Origin: a virus
Virus record (IMG/VR): IMGVR_UViG_3300021490_000001
Location: 1-64,000 of that record
Reading direction: 5' to 3' (one strand)
DNA: 64,000 nucleotides
The translations under genes and the position numbers were made by a program. Below, in pieces: positions 8,253-14,629 of the stretch (within the stretch, counting starts at the first letter, position 1; every line of letters starts with the position of its first letter). The notes beneath the pieces were generated by a model that made no database searches, had not been told where the DNA came from, and saw only the letters and a list, made by a program, of their open reading frames with translations.

Positions 8253-8577
8253 ACCTAATGCAAAGACAAAAGGTCCAAATTACAATTATAATGATCGACA
8301 TAGGATGCATATTATAATGATCTCAAGATTCGGTAGCAAGAGTAAAGACATACGATTGGTTACTCTTACAAAGGGAGAGGAAAAGCAAATAGATGATGGT
8401 GTACTTAACCTAGCAGATATCGTTGAAGACAGCCTTGACTTAGGTTCTGGAGACTCTTGGTCTGAAATCGAAGTCAATAATCAAAATATTAGTACATTTA
8501 CTGAATTGTTATTTCTATTAAAGAGTATTGAAGACAATAAAGATTACTCTATACTAACAGTAAAAAGGAGAGAATAA
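8242..8577 (+). CDS. Hypothetical protein
   Basis: 111 residues, overlapping the previous gene by 11 bases and ending 1 base before the next ATG, whose GGAGAG site is in its last codons. Strongly acidic centre (DGVLNLADIVEDSLDLGSGD). Not recognised. Confidence 0.55.
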   Translation: MKFKPNAKTKGPNYNYNDRHRMHIIMISRFGSKSKDIRLVTLTKGEEKQIDDGVLNLADIVEDSLDLGSGDSWSEIEVNNQNISTFTELLFLLKSIEDNKDYSILTVKRRE

Positions 8578-8578
8578 T

Positions 8579-8701
8579 ATGCCAATTCCCATTGATCCAA
8601 ATCGAGATCCGCTATATGCTTGTCGAATATGTAATGCTATCTATAGAGGAATAACTGCTGCAAGGAACTGTGAAGAATCACACTTGAAAAAAAGCGATTG
8701 A
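8579..8701 (+). CDS. Small zinc-finger-like protein
   Basis: 40 residues preceded by AAGGAGAGAATAAT. CRIC, 12 residues, then C-x3-H give a C2-CH zinc knuckle. Its TGA overlaps the next start as TTGA. A plausible DNA- or RNA-binding peptide. Confidence 0.55.
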   Translation: MPIPIDPNRDPLYACRICNAIYRGITAARNCEESHLKKSD

Positions 8702-9081
8702 AAATGATAAAAACAAATAAGCAAATATTGAGAAAAGAAATATCAAGAGACCTAAAAGACGGTATTGAGACCGTGAAAAATAAGTATTTCGAGCAAATGG
8801 TAATTACAGATGATGAGTATAACGAAATTTACAATATTTTCTGCGATGGAGATTATGAAATGGCATATTATGCCGGATTAAGTGTTGATATCTATGGAGA
8901 CATTGTTTCAATTGATATAGATACCCTGATAACTGCGTTGGCTGGGTGTATCAAAGATACTTCTATGATAGACGAACAATACAATCGTAGTATCTTTATT
9001 CAACTTAGAAAAAAACTAATCAAGTGGAAAGGATATACTCTGTATATTGAAAAGGCGATGAATGACAAAAAAGGTGAATGA
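8698..9081 (+). CDS. Hypothetical protein
   Basis: 127 residues from TTG 8698, which overlaps the previous TGA; ATG 8704 is an alternative. Mainly helical, with several acidic Tyr-rich turns. Followed by T-rich tracts at 9130-9170 that look like an archaeal terminator. Not recognised. Confidence 0.6.
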   Translation: MKMIKTNKQILRKEISRDLKDGIETVKNKYFEQMVITDDEYNEIYNIFCDGDYEMAYYAGLSVDIYGDIVSIDIDTLITALAGCIKDTSMIDEQYNRSIFIQLRKKLIKWKGYTLYIEKAMNDKKGE

Positions 9082-9085
9082 AAAA

Positions 9086-9151
9086 ATGAATGAAGAACGG
9101 AAAGATAACTATGACTTTGTTGGCAATTGTGCTTTTTTTTTGCGATTGTGA
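9086..9151 (+). pseudogene. Truncated copy of the WG-repeat gene start
   Basis: GGTGA then ATG 9086 opens a 21-residue reading frame. Its first 13 residues (MNEERKDNYDFVG) nearly repeat the start of the WG protein at 9905, and the DNA identity is high over about 45 bases including the RBS region. It then breaks into a T-rich tract and stops. Best read as a remnant left by duplication or recombination. Confidence 0.55.
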
Positions 9152-9177
9152 TGTGTTTTTTTCCTCGCAAAGCCTAA
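9130..9177 (+). terminator. T-rich putative terminator with short inverted repeat
   Basis: Runs of nine and seven T with TTTGCGA and TCGCAAA arms around them, downstream of the 8698-9081 gene. Archaeal termination commonly uses oligo-T in the non-template strand. Confidence 0.45.
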
Positions 9178-9236
9178 GAGGAAATCAAAGTTTGCGAAGG
9201 TAAATGAAAAAAAAGTAATGAAAACAGGTGGAATTG

Positions 9237-9800
9237 ATGAATGACAAAATAATAACACAAGAGGATTTGGATGAAAACAACAGCCTTGATGAACTAAAAT
9301 ATGATGGTGGGCGAATTATCTTTGGAGAAAATTTAGGGGTTGTGAAAATCAAAAAATCGTTAATCTGTAAATTTTCTATTTTTGCAAAAGCAGGCACTGG
9401 CATCGAAGCAGGCGAGGGTATCGAAGCAGGCGATGGTATCGAAGCAGGCTGGAGTATCAAAGCAGGCGAGGGTATCGAAGCAGGCTGGGGTATCAAAGCA
9501 GGATGGGGCATTAAAGCAGGCTGGGGTATCAAAGCAGGCTGGGACATCGAAGCAGGCGAGGGTATCGAAGCAGGCTGGGGTATCAAAGCAGGCTGGGGTA
9601 TCGAAGCAGGCACTGGCATCAAAGCAGGCAATGGCATCGAAGCAGGCTGGGGCATCATAACATTATTTCGTGGCAGGATAATTGCAAATTTCATTTCATG
9701 CCATAGAATAGCTACCGGACTACATATCCATGAAGAACAGGAAATCAAAGCAGAAATCAGGAAAGGAACTATTATTTTAGGGAAGGTGTCTAAACCATAA
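9237..9800 (+). CDS. Hexapeptide-repeat (GI-x-AG-x) beta-solenoid protein
   Basis: 187 residues from ATG 9237 with AGGTGGAATTG upstream. Residues about 55-140 consist of some 15 copies of a six-residue unit such as GIEAGW, GIKAGE, coded by an 18-base DNA repeat. The regular Ile/Gly/Ala spacing predicts a narrow beta-solenoid. Flanking segments (N-terminal 50, C-terminal 45) are not repetitive. Similar repeat proteins accompany WG-repeat proteins in phages and bacteria. Role unknown. Copy number is likely to vary by slippage. Confidence 0.65.
   Translation: MNDKIITQEDLDENNSLDELKYDGGRIIFGENLGVVKIKKSLICKFSIFAKAGTGIEAGEGIEAGDGIEAGWSIKAGEGIEAGWGIKAGWGIKAGWGIKAGWDIEAGEGIEAGWGIKAGWGIEAGTGIKAGNGIEAGWGIITLFRGRIIANFISCHRIATGLHIHEEQEIKAEIRKGTIILGKVSKP
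9384..9660 (+). repeat. 18-bp tandem coding repeat
   Basis: About 15 tandem units around GGTATCGAAGCAGGCTGG with third-position and Glu/Lys (GAA/AAA) changes, all in frame with the solenoid protein. Units are 18 bases with no spacers, so this is not a CRISPR. Confidence 0.85.
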
Positions 9801-9838
9801 CACAAACAACAACACACTCGGAGTAATCTTCTTGGGCT

Positions 9839-9863
9839 GAGGGGGGTGCATCTAACCCCCCTC
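9839..9863 (+). terminator. G/C-run hairpin
   Basis: GAGGGGGGT, seven-base loop, ACCCCCCTC: a perfect 9-bp stem after the hexapeptide gene and before the WG gene. There is no long T-run, so it may be a transcript end, a boundary or a protein site. Related G6/C6 hairpins occur at 56920 and 59727. Confidence 0.5.
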
Positions 9864-9904
9864 ACTATTGAAAAAGACACAAAAAAAAGAAAAAGGCGAT
9901 GAAA

Positions 9905-10744
9905 ATGAATGAAAAATGGAAAGATAACTATGACTTTGTTGGCTATTTTTCAGAAGGGCTTGCAGAGGTTAAAAAGAATGAAAAATATGGATTTAACAAT
10001 AAGAAAGGAAAGACTGTAATTCCATTAAAATATGACTATGCTGATTCCTTCTCAGAAGGGCTTGCATTGGTTAGAATTAATGAAAAACATGGATTTATTG
10101 ACAAAAAAGGGAAAATCGTAATTCCATTAAAATACGACTTTGTTGACTCTTTTTCAGAAGGATTGGCAGGGGTTGAAAAGAATGGAAAATATGGATTTAT
10201 TAATAAGAAAGGGAAAATTACAATTCCTTTAGAATATGACCTTGCTGGCTTTTTTTCAGAAGAAGTAACATGGGTTAAGAAAGATGGAAAATACGGGTTC
10301 ATTAACAAGAAAGGTAATGTTATAATTCCATTGAAATATGATGATGCATGCCATTTTTCAGACGGGCTAGCATGGATTAAGGAAAATGGAAAAGAAGGAT
10401 TTATCGATAAGAACGGGAAAGTAGTAATTCTATTAGAATATGATCAGGTTTATACTTTTTCAGATGGGCGTGCATTGGTTGAAAAAGATAAAAAATATGG
10501 ATTTATTGATAAGAAAATGAAACTCGTAATTCCATTGGAATATGAGGATGCTGAGTCTTTCTCAGAAGGACTTGCACGAGTTAGAAAAAATGGTAAAGAT
10601 GGATTTATCGACAAGACTGGAAAAATTGTAATCCCATTAGATTACGATGATGTTGGTCCTTTTTCAAATGGAAAGTCCTGGGTTCTGAAAAATGGTAAAG
10701 AATATTTTATTGATAAAAAGGGAAATGTAAAATGGGACGAGTAA
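9905..10744 (+). CDS. WG-repeat protein
   Basis: 279 residues from ATG 9905 (GGCGATGAAA upstream; ATG 9899 also in frame). Composed of about eight 33-34-residue repeats with FSEGLAxVxKNGKYGFI(D/N)KKGKxVIPLxYD, the WG_beta_rep (KWG) pattern, predicted to form stacked beta-hairpins. No signal peptide. Members of this family are often surface or interaction proteins of unknown function. The paralogous fragment at 9086 shows recent duplication. Confidence 0.75.
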   Translation: MNEKWKDNYDFVGYFSEGLAEVKKNEKYGFNNKKGKTVIPLKYDYADSFSEGLALVRINEKHGFIDKKGKIVIPLKYDFVDSFSEGLAGVEKNGKYGFINKKGKITIPLEYDLAGFFSEEVTWVKKDGKYGFINKKGNVIIPLKYDDACHFSDGLAWIKENGKEGFIDKNGKVVILLEYDQVYTFSDGRALVEKDKKYGFIDKKMKLVIPLEYEDAESFSEGLARVRKNGKDGFIDKTGKIVIPLDYDDVGPFSNGKSWVLKNGKEYFIDKKGNVKWDE

Positions 10745-10787
10745 AGGGAATGTTTAAAAAAAAGGCGATGAAAAAAAAGGTGATTGA

Positions 10788-11025
10788 ATGGCAGAAGACC
10801 TAGTAAATCATCTACCTCACTATGAGAAAGGCGGGATTGAGACAATAGATTTTATTAAGGCGAAAGGATTGTATAAAGATTTCTACCTTACCCAATGTCA
10901 TCAAATATATTTCAAGAGCAAAGTATAAGAGAAAGGAGCTTGAAGACCTTAAAAAAAAAGCAAAATGGTATCTAAAAAGGGCAATCTCATTATTAGAAAA
11001 AAAACTGAAACATCAGGCTCTGTAG
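10788..11025 (+). pseudogene. DUF3310-like protein, interrupted by a +1 frameshift
   Basis: ATG 10788 (GGTGATTGA upstream) reads NHLPHYEKGGIETIDFIKAK, the N-terminal signature of phage DUF3310 proteins, then runs out of frame after TACCTTACC. In the +1 frame from 10894 the family continues: NVIKYISRAKYKRKELEDLKKAKWYL-type residues, ending at TAG 11023. An extra C in ACCC (10891-10893) explains the break. The 3' end overlaps the tRNA by 10 bases. Could be a true mutation, an assembly indel or a recoding site. Confidence 0.7.
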
Positions 11026-11092
11026 TCTAGTGGACTAAGACATGGGAATAGTAGATACCCCCAAGACTCTGGTTCGAATCCAGACGGAGCCT
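11016..11092 (+). tRNA. tRNA-like gene with abnormal anticodon arm
   Basis: Acceptor stem GGCTCTG/CGGAGCC, D arm GTCT-AGTGGACTA-AGAC and T arm TCTGG-TTCGAAT-CCAGA are all canonical, with T as discriminator and no encoded CCA. The segment between D and T arms has 26 bases and does not form a normal 5-bp/7-base anticodon arm. TGGG/CCCA leaves a 13-base loop, while GGGAA/TACCC with an A-A mismatch leaves TAGTAGA without U33. The anticodon is therefore not assigned. It could be a degenerate tRNA, one with a tiny intron, or a tRNA mimic. Confidence 0.65.
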
Positions 11093-11114
11093 TTAAGAAA
11101 TAGGAGGAATGACT

Positions 11115-11297
11115 ATGGCATTAACATTCGAAGAAACAAAAGAAATGGAAGAACTTAAGCAATTACACAAAAAAGAACTTGCAGAGATATCATTGCAAAA
11201 TGCAAAAGAAGAACACGAAATGAAAATGAAACGACTAGAACTAATGCTTAAGATAGCACAGGCAGGTGGAATCTTTAAAGAAGAAGAAAAAAATTAA
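11115..11297 (+). CDS. Small coiled-coil protein
   Basis: 60 residues from ATG 11115, 7 bases after GGAGGA. An upstream in-frame ATG at 11109 lies too close to the SD. Almost entirely heptad-like Glu/Lys/Leu helix. Function unknown. Confidence 0.6.
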   Translation: MALTFEETKEMEELKQLHKKELAEISLQNAKEEHEMKMKRLELMLKIAQAGGIFKEEEKN

Positions 11298-11314
11298 ATA
11301 CACAAGCGATTAAA

Positions 11315-11674
11315 ATGGATTTTCTAGTGTATCTTGATTATGTCGATTTAGACCTACAACCCAAGCTAATTGATAAGGATGACAAGAATCGATATGCGCG
11401 AGCTTCTTTTCTGTCAATTGATAAAGTTTTTAAGGTAAAGAAGTCTTTATATTTGTTTGAAATTAACGAAAAAATTGTCATAATCGATACTGCCAGTATG
11501 AAAGCACACTGTTCCTGTATGGATTTTGCTAGCAGACGACATAGTAAAAATCGATACTGCAAGCATATTTATCGTGCAGTAAGATGGTTAGTTGAGTCAA
11601 AAGATAAATCCATTAAGATAACTTCAAATCAATTTGTTATTGAAAGATTCTCTAATCTCAAATTCCTTCGTTAG
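11315..11674 (+). CDS. SWIM zinc-finger protein (second copy)
   Basis: 119 residues. CSC at residues 67-69, then after about 14 residues CKH: the CxCx(n)CxH SWIM pattern, inside the segment KAHCSCMDFASRRHSKNRYCKHIYRAVRWLV. Homologous in layout to 3781-4035 but longer at the N-terminus. Start at 11315 has no clear SD. Possible recombination or transcription partner, unproven. Confidence 0.7.
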   Translation: MDFLVYLDYVDLDLQPKLIDKDDKNRYARASFLSIDKVFKVKKSLYLFEINEKIVIIDTASMKAHCSCMDFASRRHSKNRYCKHIYRAVRWLVESKDKSIKITSNQFVIERFSNLKFLR

Positions 11675-11809
11675 AGCGATTTTAAGAAACTTTTATCTTT
11701 AATTGATCAAATATATGTAATTAAGATTAAATTTCCTGTATGGAGCTAATATTAGCTATAGTAATGAACTCTAATGTTTAAAAGAAGGACATGCTTAAAA
11801 ATAGACTAG
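11675..11809 (+). other. Intergenic stretch without recognised gene
   Basis: AT-rich spacer with weak TATA-like motifs (CAAATATATG near 11708) and a short ORF at 11791 (11 residues). A promoter for the 11810 gene is plausible but not clear. Confidence 0.3.
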
Positions 11810-11992
11810 ATGATATTCATAAATAAGGAAAAGATTAAGAAACAAATTGAGAAATTGTATAACTTAAATGTAGACATAGCCCTTAAATTCATTACTATGA
11901 AAAAGGAACCAACGATTAGGGACATGCTATATATTAATCGATTAATCGAAAGTATAATCAAAAAACTAAGAGAGGCGACTGAAGATGAATGA
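11810..11992 (+). CDS. Small helical protein
   Basis: 60 residues, Lys/Ile-rich, with no clear SD. The 3' end overlaps the next gene by 8 bases and contains its GAGGCGACTGAAG site. Not recognised. Confidence 0.5.
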   Translation: MIFINKEKIKKQIEKLYNLNVDIALKFITMKKEPTIRDMLYINRLIESIIKKLREATEDE

Positions 11993-12191
11993 TGATAATG
12001 CAAGGACATTAGCTATTGAGATATTGGATCTCTTCGAGGACTTGCTAAATCAACATGATATAACTATTCCTAGTCCAGATAGATGTGGAAACCAAGAAGA
12101 AGCCAGACTGTATGGAGATATATACTATGCTCTTGAAGATCAAATAACAGACCTAATAAAAAGAAACAAGAATCTTAAAAATAAAGTTTAG
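11985..12191 (+). CDS. Small acidic helical protein
   Basis: 68 residues, acidic first half and basic C-terminus. Overlaps the previous gene by 8 bases and precedes the RadC-like gene by 10 bases. Not recognised. Confidence 0.5.
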   Translation: MNDDNARTLAIEILDLFEDLLNQHDITIPSPDRCGNQEEARLYGDIYYALEDQITDLIKRNKNLKNKV

Positions 12192-12201
12192 TGGTAGTCC
12201 A

Positions 12202-12603
12202 ATGAAAGAAGTTATAATCTTAAAAGAGTCAACTGGAGTTATTCGAGAAGCTAGAGATATCTTCAAAAATATCAAGGAAATGAATATAGATTATGCTCAA
12301 GAGAACTTTATTGTCTTTTTCCTTGACTCCAAAAATAAGATTATCAATGCTGAAGTATTATTTAAAGGTGGCTTAAACTCTTGCCTAATCGATCCTAAGA
12401 CAATATTCAGAATAGCATTATTACATAACTCAAATGGGATAATCGTGGCTCACAATCATCCCTCTGGAGATCTAACGCCCTCTGATGAAGATAAGAATAT
12501 CTATGAGTCACTACAAATGTCAGGAGAGTTCTTAGATCTCCGTTGTATGGATTCGATCATATTCAATGAAAAAGAATATTATTCAATGAATTCCAGCAAA
12601 TAG
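12202..12603 (+). CDS. RadC/JAB-domain protein
   Basis: 133 residues covering one complete MPN/JAMM domain. HNHPSGDLTPSDED (84-97) gives the HxHx10D zinc site, and Glu51 after the second strand fits the upstream Glu. RadC proteins occur widely in phages and mobile elements. Their reaction is not settled; JAMM enzymes are metalloproteases or deubiquitinases. The N-terminal HhH region of full RadC is absent. Confidence 0.85.
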   Translation: MKEVIILKESTGVIREARDIFKNIKEMNIDYAQENFIVFFLDSKNKIINAEVLFKGGLNSCLIDPKTIFRIALLHNSNGIIVAHNHPSGDLTPSDEDKNIYESLQMSGEFLDLRCMDSIIFNEKEYYSMNSSK

Positions 12604-12614
12604 ATATATATAAT
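12603..12614 (+). promoter_or_regulatory. TATA box for 12636 gene
   Basis: ATATATATAATT right after the RadC stop, centred 27-28 bp before ATG 12636, which has no SD. Fits a leaderless archaeal transcript. Confidence 0.5.
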
Positions 12615-12635
12615 TAACTTTACCTTTAATACATA

Positions 12636-12932
12636 ATGTCCTCGCAAAAAGATCTGGTTGAAATTCCAAAGCCACTTTGGGATCTTGCCATTACTGTTAT
12701 CGATGAAGCTACATCTACTGAATTGTTTAAATATATGCCTGTTACGGAGTTTAGTTTTACTAGACTATACGATAAGGTAACTATCAGGGCTTCGTTCGAT
12801 TTAATGACTTTGGAAGATCTAACTATTTTAGATAAGTATGTTACTGTTCTTCTTCCTAAATCCAAAGGCATAGTAAAAGAGAAATTGAATAAATCGAAAC
12901 AATATATCTGTGATCATTATGTCAATGATTGA
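12636..12932 (+). CDS. Hypothetical protein
   Basis: 98 residues, probably leaderless. Balanced alpha/beta composition, no motif recognised. The 3' end overlaps a small membrane-protein gene by 14 bases. Confidence 0.6.
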   Translation: MSSQKDLVEIPKPLWDLAITVIDEATSTELFKYMPVTEFSFTRLYDKVTIRASFDLMTLEDLTILDKYVTVLLPKSKGIVKEKLNKSKQYICDHYVND

Positions 12933-13071
12933 ATGGTTAATGCTGTTAGCTACTCTGCTATTTATAATTTATTTTTCAGATACCATTCTATGGATATTCT
13001 TTTGGATTCTTATCATAATCATATTTGGAATCTGTGGAATAGTATCTTTCATTGGTGGTTTGTTTGATTGA
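12919..13071 (+). CDS. Small two-segment membrane protein
   Basis: 50 residues from ATG 12919. Two hydrophobic stretches (about 4-17 and 20-46) are separated by FSDTIL, with a short acidic end. A viral small membrane protein; a holin-like role is possible but unsupported by anything else. Confidence 0.5.
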   Translation: MSMIEWLMLLATLLFIIYFSDTILWIFFWILIIIIFGICGIVSFIGGLFD

Positions 13072-13258
13072 TGTAAGACATAGACTATGCAATAGACCGA
13101 TTGACTATCATAGAGATTATACCTCTTTTTCAAATAAATCTCCGATCCATGCAAGGAAAATGAAAGATGGAACATTCGAAGTTACAATTTATGACTGGAC
13201 TTTTAAATTAACAGAAAACCAGAGATGTGTATTAGTTTGGAAACTAAACAAAGCGTAA
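13064..13258 (+). CDS. Small basic protein
   Basis: 64 residues from TTG 13064, 5 bases after GGTGGT, overlapping the previous stop; an alternative TTG lies at 13052. Arg/His-rich N-terminus, beta-rich C-terminus. Not recognised. Confidence 0.45.
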   Translation: MIDVRHRLCNRPIDYHRDYTSFSNKSPIHARKMKDGTFEVTIYDWTFKLTENQRCVLVWKLNKA

Positions 13259-13416
13259 TCAAACGAGTAAAGCAATGGATGCTTGAAATGTATGATGAGG
13301 CTACTAACTCCAGAATACAGAATTACAATGATCTAAAAAAATATGAAGAAGGTGGAGCTAAGATTAATGCACTTAATGATTTATGGAAGAAGTTTACTAA
13401 AGAATTTGTAGACTAG
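13225..13416 (+). CDS. Small helical protein
   Basis: 63 residues, overlapping the previous gene by 34 bases; the start is uncertain (ATG 13225, TTG 13237 or ATG 13278). It ends 4 bases inside the convergent gene on the other strand. Not recognised. Confidence 0.45.
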   Translation: MCISLETKQSVIKRVKQWMLEMYDEATNSRIQNYNDLKKYEEGGAKINALNDLWKKFTKEFVD

Positions 13417-13778
13417 TTTAATCGATAGTTAAATTCTTTTCCGATTCGTTTGATGTTCACGCTATTCTCAAGGATGTGTAATCTGTTCATTAGCTTCTTG
13501 GTAGAATCGATTGTTATCCCTAAATTGTATGCTAGTTCATATACGCTTATATAACGATCGCTGTGAGACTTTAAGTATTCTAAGGCTAATTGTTCCTTTT
13601 CTTTCCATTCTTCGCTGTAATGGCTTGTATCGACTCCCTGTACTGTATCCTTAATGACTATTAACTTTACCGGAGTATCTTTGTCTAATTTATCATAAGA
13701 AGTATAAGGAATTGAGATTCTGGTTCTTCCATCGGATCTCTTTCGTATGATCCCATTTATGTAAGTTACATCATCCAT
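13413..13778 (-). CDS. Putative transcription regulator, AbrB-like arm plus wHTH
   Basis: 121 residues. Residues 6-45 (NGIIRKRSDGRTRISIPYTSYDKL..) resemble a swapped-hairpin AbrB-like arm. Residues 60-118 contain a winged-helix pattern (LEYLKSHSDRYISVYELAYNLGITIDSTKKLMNRL). The gene stands alone on the minus strand between two plus-strand blocks. A TTTTTAAAGA box at about 13799-13808 lies some 25 bp before ATG, so a leaderless message is likely. A candidate switch regulator, by inference from position. Confidence 0.6.
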   Translation of the reverse strand: MDDVTYINGIIRKRSDGRTRISIPYTSYDKLDKDTPVKLIVIKDTVQGVDTSHYSEEWKEKEQLALEYLKSHSDRYISVYELAYNLGITIDSTKKLMNRLHILENSVNIKRIGKEFNYRLN

Positions 13779-13826
13779 ACAGATATTTAAAAACTAATCT
13801 TTAAAAACCTTTTTTGAGGTGATTGC

Positions 13827-14012
13827 ATGTTTGGAGTAAAACAGAAAATTAAATGGTTAAGTTCGAATACAACAATGGATATAGAGAAACAATTCGATGA
13901 ATTCTTCGAATCTACAATAGTAGCTGGAATACTCGAAGTAACTCCTTTGGTTAAAAAAGATGGAAGAATATCTAAATTCATGCTTGTAGTTCGATATATA
14001 CCAAAAAGTTGA
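13827..14012 (+). CDS. Hypothetical protein
   Basis: 61 residues with a strong GAGGTGATTGC site. Divergent from the regulator at 13413-13778. Not recognised. Confidence 0.6.
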   Translation: MFGVKQKIKWLSSNTTMDIEKQFDEFFESTIVAGILEVTPLVKKDGRISKFMLVVRYIPKS

Positions 14013-14016
14013 TCTT

Positions 14017-14346
14017 ATGACTTTGTGTATCAAATGCAGAAGGAATCCAAGAGTAAAAGGAAGAAGAGTATGCCAAAAATGTATAAATAAATCTAAAAGA
14101 TTACTTTATGCAACTGATAAAGAATTTCGAGAAAGAGAATCGAAACGAAATATAAATTATCAGCGTAAAAAGATTAAGAACGATCCTTCCTTTAGAAAAC
14201 ACAAGAGAGAGTATACTGCTTACTGGAGATCTAAACATAACGATAGATATATTTTCCTTCAGGCAAGATCTGCATTCAATCGATTAAGCCCTTATTACCG
14301 TAAGAAATTTCTTAAGGAATTTAACTTACATTTGAATATACTTTAA
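14017..14346 (+). CDS. Zinc-binding basic protein
   Basis: 109 residues. CIKC and CQKC near the N-terminus form a zinc knuckle, followed by a very basic helical region. The layout resembles small phage HNH/endonuclease VII-type proteins, but I see no HNH residues. The 3' end overlaps the convergent fibre gene by 26 bases. Confidence 0.55.
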   Translation: MTLCIKCRRNPRVKGRRVCQKCINKSKRLLYATDKEFRERESKRNINYQRKKIKNDPSFRKHKREYTAYWRSKHNDRYIFLQARSAFNRLSPYYRKKFLKEFNLHLNIL

Positions 14347-14629
14347 AGCTAGAGATACTAGAATGATATGTTCCGGAAGCTATTACTACTTTTGCCTGTA
14401 GAGTCCATGTTCCTGTTTGATCTAAATCTCCTGCAACTGAAGTACAATATATTTTACCATCGGTACCATCTGTTTCAAATATGCCAGATTTTGTAATAAT
14501 TGTTCCATCTGGCTTTTGAAATATTATTTCTTTTGTTGTTGCACCTGAGATATCTTCTGCTGTTGTTCCATTTTTTATAGTTAGCAAAAACTTTGTTCCT
14601 ATATCATTTAAATGTATTTCTTCTACCAT
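14321..14629 (-). CDS. Baseplate/fibre-associated Ig-like protein (BppU N-domain-like)
   Basis: 102 residues forming one beta-sandwich: HLNDIGTKFLLTIKNGTTAEDISGATTKEIIFQKPDGT, then a strand set ending GTWTLQAKV. This matches the N-terminal domain of phage BppU/DUF2479 baseplate proteins. It is the last gene of the late transcript and overlaps the preceding gene by 1 base. A virion structural role is inferred. Confidence 0.55.
   Translation of the reverse strand: MVEEIHLNDIGTKFLLTIKNGTTAEDISGATTKEIIFQKPDGTIITKSGIFETDGTDGKIYCTSVAGDLDQTGTWTLQAKVVIASGTYHSSISSFKVYSNVS

Noticed and set aside
9384-9660. CRISPR-like short repeats
   Set aside because: Units are contiguous 18-bp codon repeats in frame with a protein, with no spacers.
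9382-9660. 92-residue SKQAG-repeat ORF in a second frame
   Set aside because: A frame shadow of the same 18-bp repeat; the other frame has an SD and non-repetitive flanks.
9185-9880. 231-residue Pro/Ala/Ser-rich minus-strand ORF
   Set aside because: It is the antisense shadow of the hexapeptide repeat; no RBS and no other support.
11016-11092. Pyrrolysine tRNA that would read the TAG at 61681
   Set aside because: No CUA anticodon can be placed, and the D and T arms are ordinary, unlike tRNA-Pyl.
11016-11092. Attachment site for integration at the tRNA
   Set aside because: No integrase gene and no second copy of the tRNA 3' end found in the window.
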